Shown here piece by piece: positions 61,181-64,000 of a stretch of DNA of 64,000 nt. Under the pieces are notes generated by a model. That model had not been told where the DNA came from and did no database searches. It saw only the letters and a list, made by a program, of their open reading frames with translations. Source of the stretch: Saprospiraceae bacterium (GTDB lineage Bacteria; Bacteroidota; Bacteroidia; Chitinophagales; Saprospiraceae); assembly GCA_022844565.1 (NCBI GenBank), contig JALHLK010000012.1, forward strand, positions 38,866 to 102,865. Reading direction: 5' to 3'. The translations under genes were made by a program, and so were the position numbers. Position 1 is the first letter of the stretch. Each line of letters begins with the position of its first letter.

Positions 61181-64000
61181 TTATCTTAAATATATTAAAG
61201 TTTCACCATCAAAATTATTATTTATCCTAGTTTCACCTCCACTACCTTGAAAAATTTGTATAGTAAAGGTTGTCCTTCCTTCCGTTCCTTGATTATCATA
61301 CATTCCTGAAAAACCAAATGAAACAGAACCATTAGAAGGAAAAGGATCTGGACTAGCTTGTGTACCATTTCCTACATAGATCCAAATATGGAAATTATTA
61401 GTAATACCTAGATACTTGAATTTAGAATTACTAATTTGATTTCCTAATAATTCAGTACCATTTGCTTCATAGTTCAAAATATATCTTTGACCTAAATTTG
61501 GTAACAAAACATAAATAGGTGAACAAGATGGGTTTCCATTTAACTCCCGTATCTCTACAAGACCGCTAACAATTTCATTACCTGCAATAATATTAGGTAT
61601 CAATGTAATATTTGGAGTATAATCAGGATCTCTTCTTGTTATTGAGATTACATTAAATGAACTACAAGCACCAGATGTATATGTATAGGTATAATCTCCA
61701 ATTATATTTACTGATGTTGGATTAGATACGATAACACCACCTAGAGTCCAAACTCCATTAGTAAAACCAATTGGCTCAATACTTCTTAAATTAATCCTAT
61801 TTGTTCCACATAAGAACTGATTCGGAATTGAAGGCATTACAGGACACTTAACATACCCCGCATCCACACTCCTATTATACTCCCCGTCTACTAAAGTATA
61901 GACCCCAGTTCTACCTGTAGATACATTAGCATCACTATCAAGTGTATCAGAGATTGAAAAAGCATCTATTGTAGCTCTTACCTGGTCACTTACCGTACCA
62001 AATTGTATAATATACTGACCTGGTGCTAAGCTATCAAATTTATAATTACCAGCACCGTCTGTAAATCTAGGCTTGATTGGTGCACCAAAAGCATTTGTCG
62101 TTACAGGATTACCTTCTCCGTTTAGTAATATGACTTGTACACCATTGATACCTGGCTCACCAGCATCTTGTCTGCCGTTGTTATTTGAATCAGCCCATGT
62201 TCTATCACCTATGGCAGCTGTAGGAGTATAATATCCTGCATCTAATGTGATATTAGTTTGACCACCAGCTAGTGTGACCATTTGAGTAAATCCTGTAGTA
62301 GCATTTGCATCACTATTCATAGTGGTATCCACACCACTTTGAGGAGATGTCCTTGCTAATCCAGGTGCACTAGAAAAGTGAACATAGTAACTTCCTGGTA
62401 ATAAGTTTGCAAACAAGTATTTACCATCATTCGTTGAGACTAATGGTAAAATTGCATTTCCATAAGCATCATTAGTTACCAAATTTTTATTTTTATCGTA
62501 TAGTGTAATGGTAATGTTAGCCATAGAAGGTTCGCCATTATCTTGTAAACCATTTCTATTTTGATCCATCCAAACACGGTCGCCAATAGCTGATAAAGGA
62601 ATGAATCCTGCATCTATTCCATTATTTGTCTCACCTGCTCCTAACACGATACCGCTTACTACTCCGCCTACTGCATCACTATCATTGATGTCTGAACTTA
62701 GATTGTTTGTGGTATTTCCTCCTGCATTTGGTGTCGTGGCTACATATCCGCCTGTTGGTGTACCAAATGTTACGGTGTATGTTGCTGGTGGTAAATCTGT
62801 AAAGTTGTATATTCCTGAAGCGTCTGTCGTATCTTTCTTCGTGTATGTCACTCCATTGATTGTGTACGTCAATACTACTTCTACATTTGCTATACCTGGT
62901 TCGCCTGATGTTTGTAAGCCGTCTCCATTATTGTCTGCAAATACTTTATCACCTAAAGCACCCGTTCCTGTAAATCCGAAATCTACTGTAAGGTTACCAT
63001 TGCTGCCATCTCCGTCTGAAGTCGGCTCTCCTCCTATTGTCAATGTCACTGCTCCACTCTTCACTTCTCCTGTTGATGATCCTGTTCCATTATCATCATT
63101 ATCCATATTGTTATTTGGAATACCTCCATCTACACTTGAGCTCTTGTATCCTGCTGGCGGTGTTACTCCTACTACATAATCGCCTGGGATTAGGTTGGTA
63201 AAGTTGTATAGACCATCCGTTCCTGTAGTTTGTGCAACTACTCCCGGTACTAGTGTTGTGCCATTTGATTGGTACAATCTCACTGTTGCTCCCGATACTA
63301 AGCCTTCATTTGCATCTTTTATTCCATTATTGTTCGCATCGTAGAACACGATATTTCCTACATTGACTGGAAGGTAAAAGCCTGCATCTATTCCATTATT
63401 TGTCTCACCTGCTCCTAACACGATACCGCTTACTACTCCGCCTAATGCATCACTATCATTGATGTCTGAACTTAGATTGTTTGTGGTATTTCCTCCTGCA
63501 TTTGGTGTCGTGGCTACATATCCGCCTGTTGGTGTACCAAATGTTACGGTGTATGTTGCTGGTGGTAAATCTGTAAAGTTGTATATTCCTGAAGCGTCTG
63601 TCGTATCTTTCTTCGTGTATGTCACTCCATTGATTGTGTACGTCAATACTACTTCTACATTTGCTATACCTGGTTCGCCTGATGTTTGTAAGCCGTCTCC
63701 ATTATTGTCTGCAAATACTTTATCACCTAAAGCACCCGTTCCTGTAAATCCGAAATCTACTGTAAGGTTACCATTGCTGCCATCTCCGTCTGAAGTCGGC
63801 TCTCCTCCTATTGTCAATGTCACTGCTCCACTCTTCACTTCTCCTGTTGATGATCCTGTTCCATTATCATCATTATCCATATTGTTATTTGGAATACCTC
63901 CATCTACACTTGAGCTCTTGTATCCTGCTGGCGGTGTTACTCCTACTACATAATCGCCTGGGATTAGGTTGGTAAAGTTGTATAGACCATCCGTTCCTGT
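61181..64000 (-). CDS. Giant SdrD-B repeat surface protein, C-terminal part (N-terminus outside the window)
   Basis: The frame is open to the window edge, beyond an internal ATG at 63880, so the gene starts outside. At least 939 residues are visible. They are a ladder of SdrD B-like domains, each with a calcium-binding loop (FADNNGDGLQ, YDANNNGIKD, MDQNRNGLQD, ADSNNNGRQD) and a YxFxxLxPGxYxV strand. A region with CPVMPSIPNQFLCGTNRINL and a beta-rich C-terminus follow. No sorting domain is present at its own end, unlike the neighbour. Two B-domain pairs are nearly identical in DNA (774-bp period). It is probably an extracellular adhesin or matrix protein. Confidence 0.88.
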   Translation of the reverse strand, partial: TGTDGLYNFTNLIPGDYVVGVTPPAGYKSSSVDGGIPNNNMDNDDNGTGSSTGEVKSGAVTLTIGGEPTSDGDGSNGNLTVDFGFTGTGALGDKVFADNNGDGLQTSGEPGIANVEVVLTYTINGVTYTKKDTTDASGIYNFTDLPPATYTVTFGTPTGGYVATTPNAGGNTTNNLSSDINDSDALGGVVSGIVLGAGETNNGIDAGFYLPVNVGNIVFYDANNNGIKDANEGLVSGATVRLYQSNGTTLVPGVVAQTTGTDGLYNFTNLIPGDYVVGVTPPAGYKSSSVDGGIPNNNMDNDDNGTGSSTGEVKSGAVTLTIGGEPTSDGDGSNGNLTVDFGFTGTGALGDKVFADNNGDGLQTSGEPGIANVEVVLTYTINGVTYTKKDTTDASGIYNFTDLPPATYTVTFGTPTGGYVATTPNAGGNTTNNLSSDINDSDAVGGVVSGIVLGAGETNNGIDAGFIPLSAIGDRVWMDQNRNGLQDNGEPSMANITITLYDKNKNLVTNDAYGNAILPLVSTNDGKYLFANLLPGSYYVHFSSAPGLARTSPQSGVDTTMNSDANATTGFTQMVTLAGGQTNITLDAGYYTPTAAIGDRTWADSNNNGRQDAGEPGINGVQVILLNGEGNPVTTNAFGAPIKPRFTDGAGNYKFDSLAPGQYIIQFGTVSDQVRATIDAFSISDTLDSDANVSTGRTGVYTLVDGEYNRSVDAGYVKCPVMPSIPNQFLCGTNRINLRSIEPIGFTNGVWTLGGVIVSNPTSVNIIGDYTYTYTSGACSSFNVISITRRDPDYTPNITLIPNIIAGNEIVSGLVEIRELNGNPSCSPIYVLLPNLGQRYILNYEANGTELLGNQISNSKFKYLGITNNFHIWIYVGNGTQASPDPFPSNGSVSFGFSGMYDNQGTEGRTTFTIQIFQGSGGETRINNNFDGETLIYLR
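62611..64000 (-). repeat. 774-bp coding tandem repeat, almost identical copies
   Basis: 62611-63226 matches 63385-64000 with only one difference noticed (a Val/Leu codon change in DSDAVGG versus DSDALGG). The period is 774 bp (258 residues, two SdrD-B domains) and the array runs out of the window. Such identity implies recent duplication or gene conversion. Confidence 0.9.

Noticed and set aside
62601..63953. Plus-strand open frames across the SdrD-B gene
   Set aside because: They are the antisense of the repeat-rich minus-strand gene, with proline/valine-rich non-domain sequence duplicated with the 774-bp unit.
1..64000. tRNA, rRNA or origin of replication
   Set aside because: No T-loop/acceptor pattern, rRNA core sequence or DnaA-box cluster was recognised by reading both strands; a covariance-model search would settle it.

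Overview
The window is AT-rich chromosomal DNA from a member of the Bacteroidota, probably a Saprospiraceae/Chitinophagales-like environmental bacterium (the family placement is an inference). The evidence is two SusC/SusD pairs, an ECF sigma/FecR pair, Bacteroidota-type -7 promoter boxes (TANNTTTG), a type IX secretion sorting domain, SdrD-B repeat surface proteins and a tricorn-like S41 protease. No tRNA, rRNA, prophage or CRISPR array was seen.

Layout. 1-2075: end of a SusC gene and its SusD partner. 2253-6167: haem genes hemA-hemC-hemD and, from its own promoter, hemB. 6175-7571: a COG0523 metallochaperone GTPase and a small partner gene, with a palindrome over their promoter. 7696-12124: a GT39-type membrane glycosyltransferase, a 165-bp MITE-like palindrome, three 33-bp dyad repeats in front of a DUF4143 ATPase, and a DsbA-like oxidoreductase. 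12259-27206: a minus-strand envelope/stress cluster. It holds a cupin/small protein/GH130/GT4 operon, three paralogous AraC regulators, a hybrid histidine kinase and receiver, lipoproteins, a YtxH protein and tiny membrane proteins. 27569-29838: a GH88 hydrolase and an AbiE-like toxin-antitoxin pair. 29851-33141: an unusual envelope operon (LolA-like, exported YidD-like, two paralogous TPR/membrane proteins) and a small membrane protein. 33220-48133: a minus-strand nutrient locus with sigma, FecR, SusC, SusD, two glycerophosphodiester phosphodiesterases, a GlpT/UhpT-like transporter, a DUF1080 hydrolase and a cytochrome-c propeller protein. 48542-56522: gluconate-2-dehydrogenase-type pair, phosphodiester glycosidase, lipoprotein, rRNA-modifying enzymes and a second GT39-type protein. 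56533-64000: tricorn-like protease, a T9SS cargo protein and a huge SdrD-B repeat protein cut by the window end.

Two signals stand out. First, six operons in the 16-27 kb cluster share one promoter plan. In gene orientation it is two copies of AATTRTGTAA exactly 21 bp apart, with 22 nt between the proximal copy and a -7-like box (GANCTTTG or TACCTTTG); the sixth operon fits less well. Two of the six operons encode the cluster's own AraC regulators, so this looks like an autoregulated AraC-type regulon that can be read directly from the DNA. Second, a family of ~236-bp elements (17475-17710, 17716-17950, 50900-51136, with a decayed copy near 37217-37470 and a solo end fused to hemD) is flanked by direct TTAAA. 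The copies keep internal hairpins through compensatory changes. A duplicated segment at 51326 preserves an uninterrupted empty site, which proves insertion with a TTAAA target duplication.
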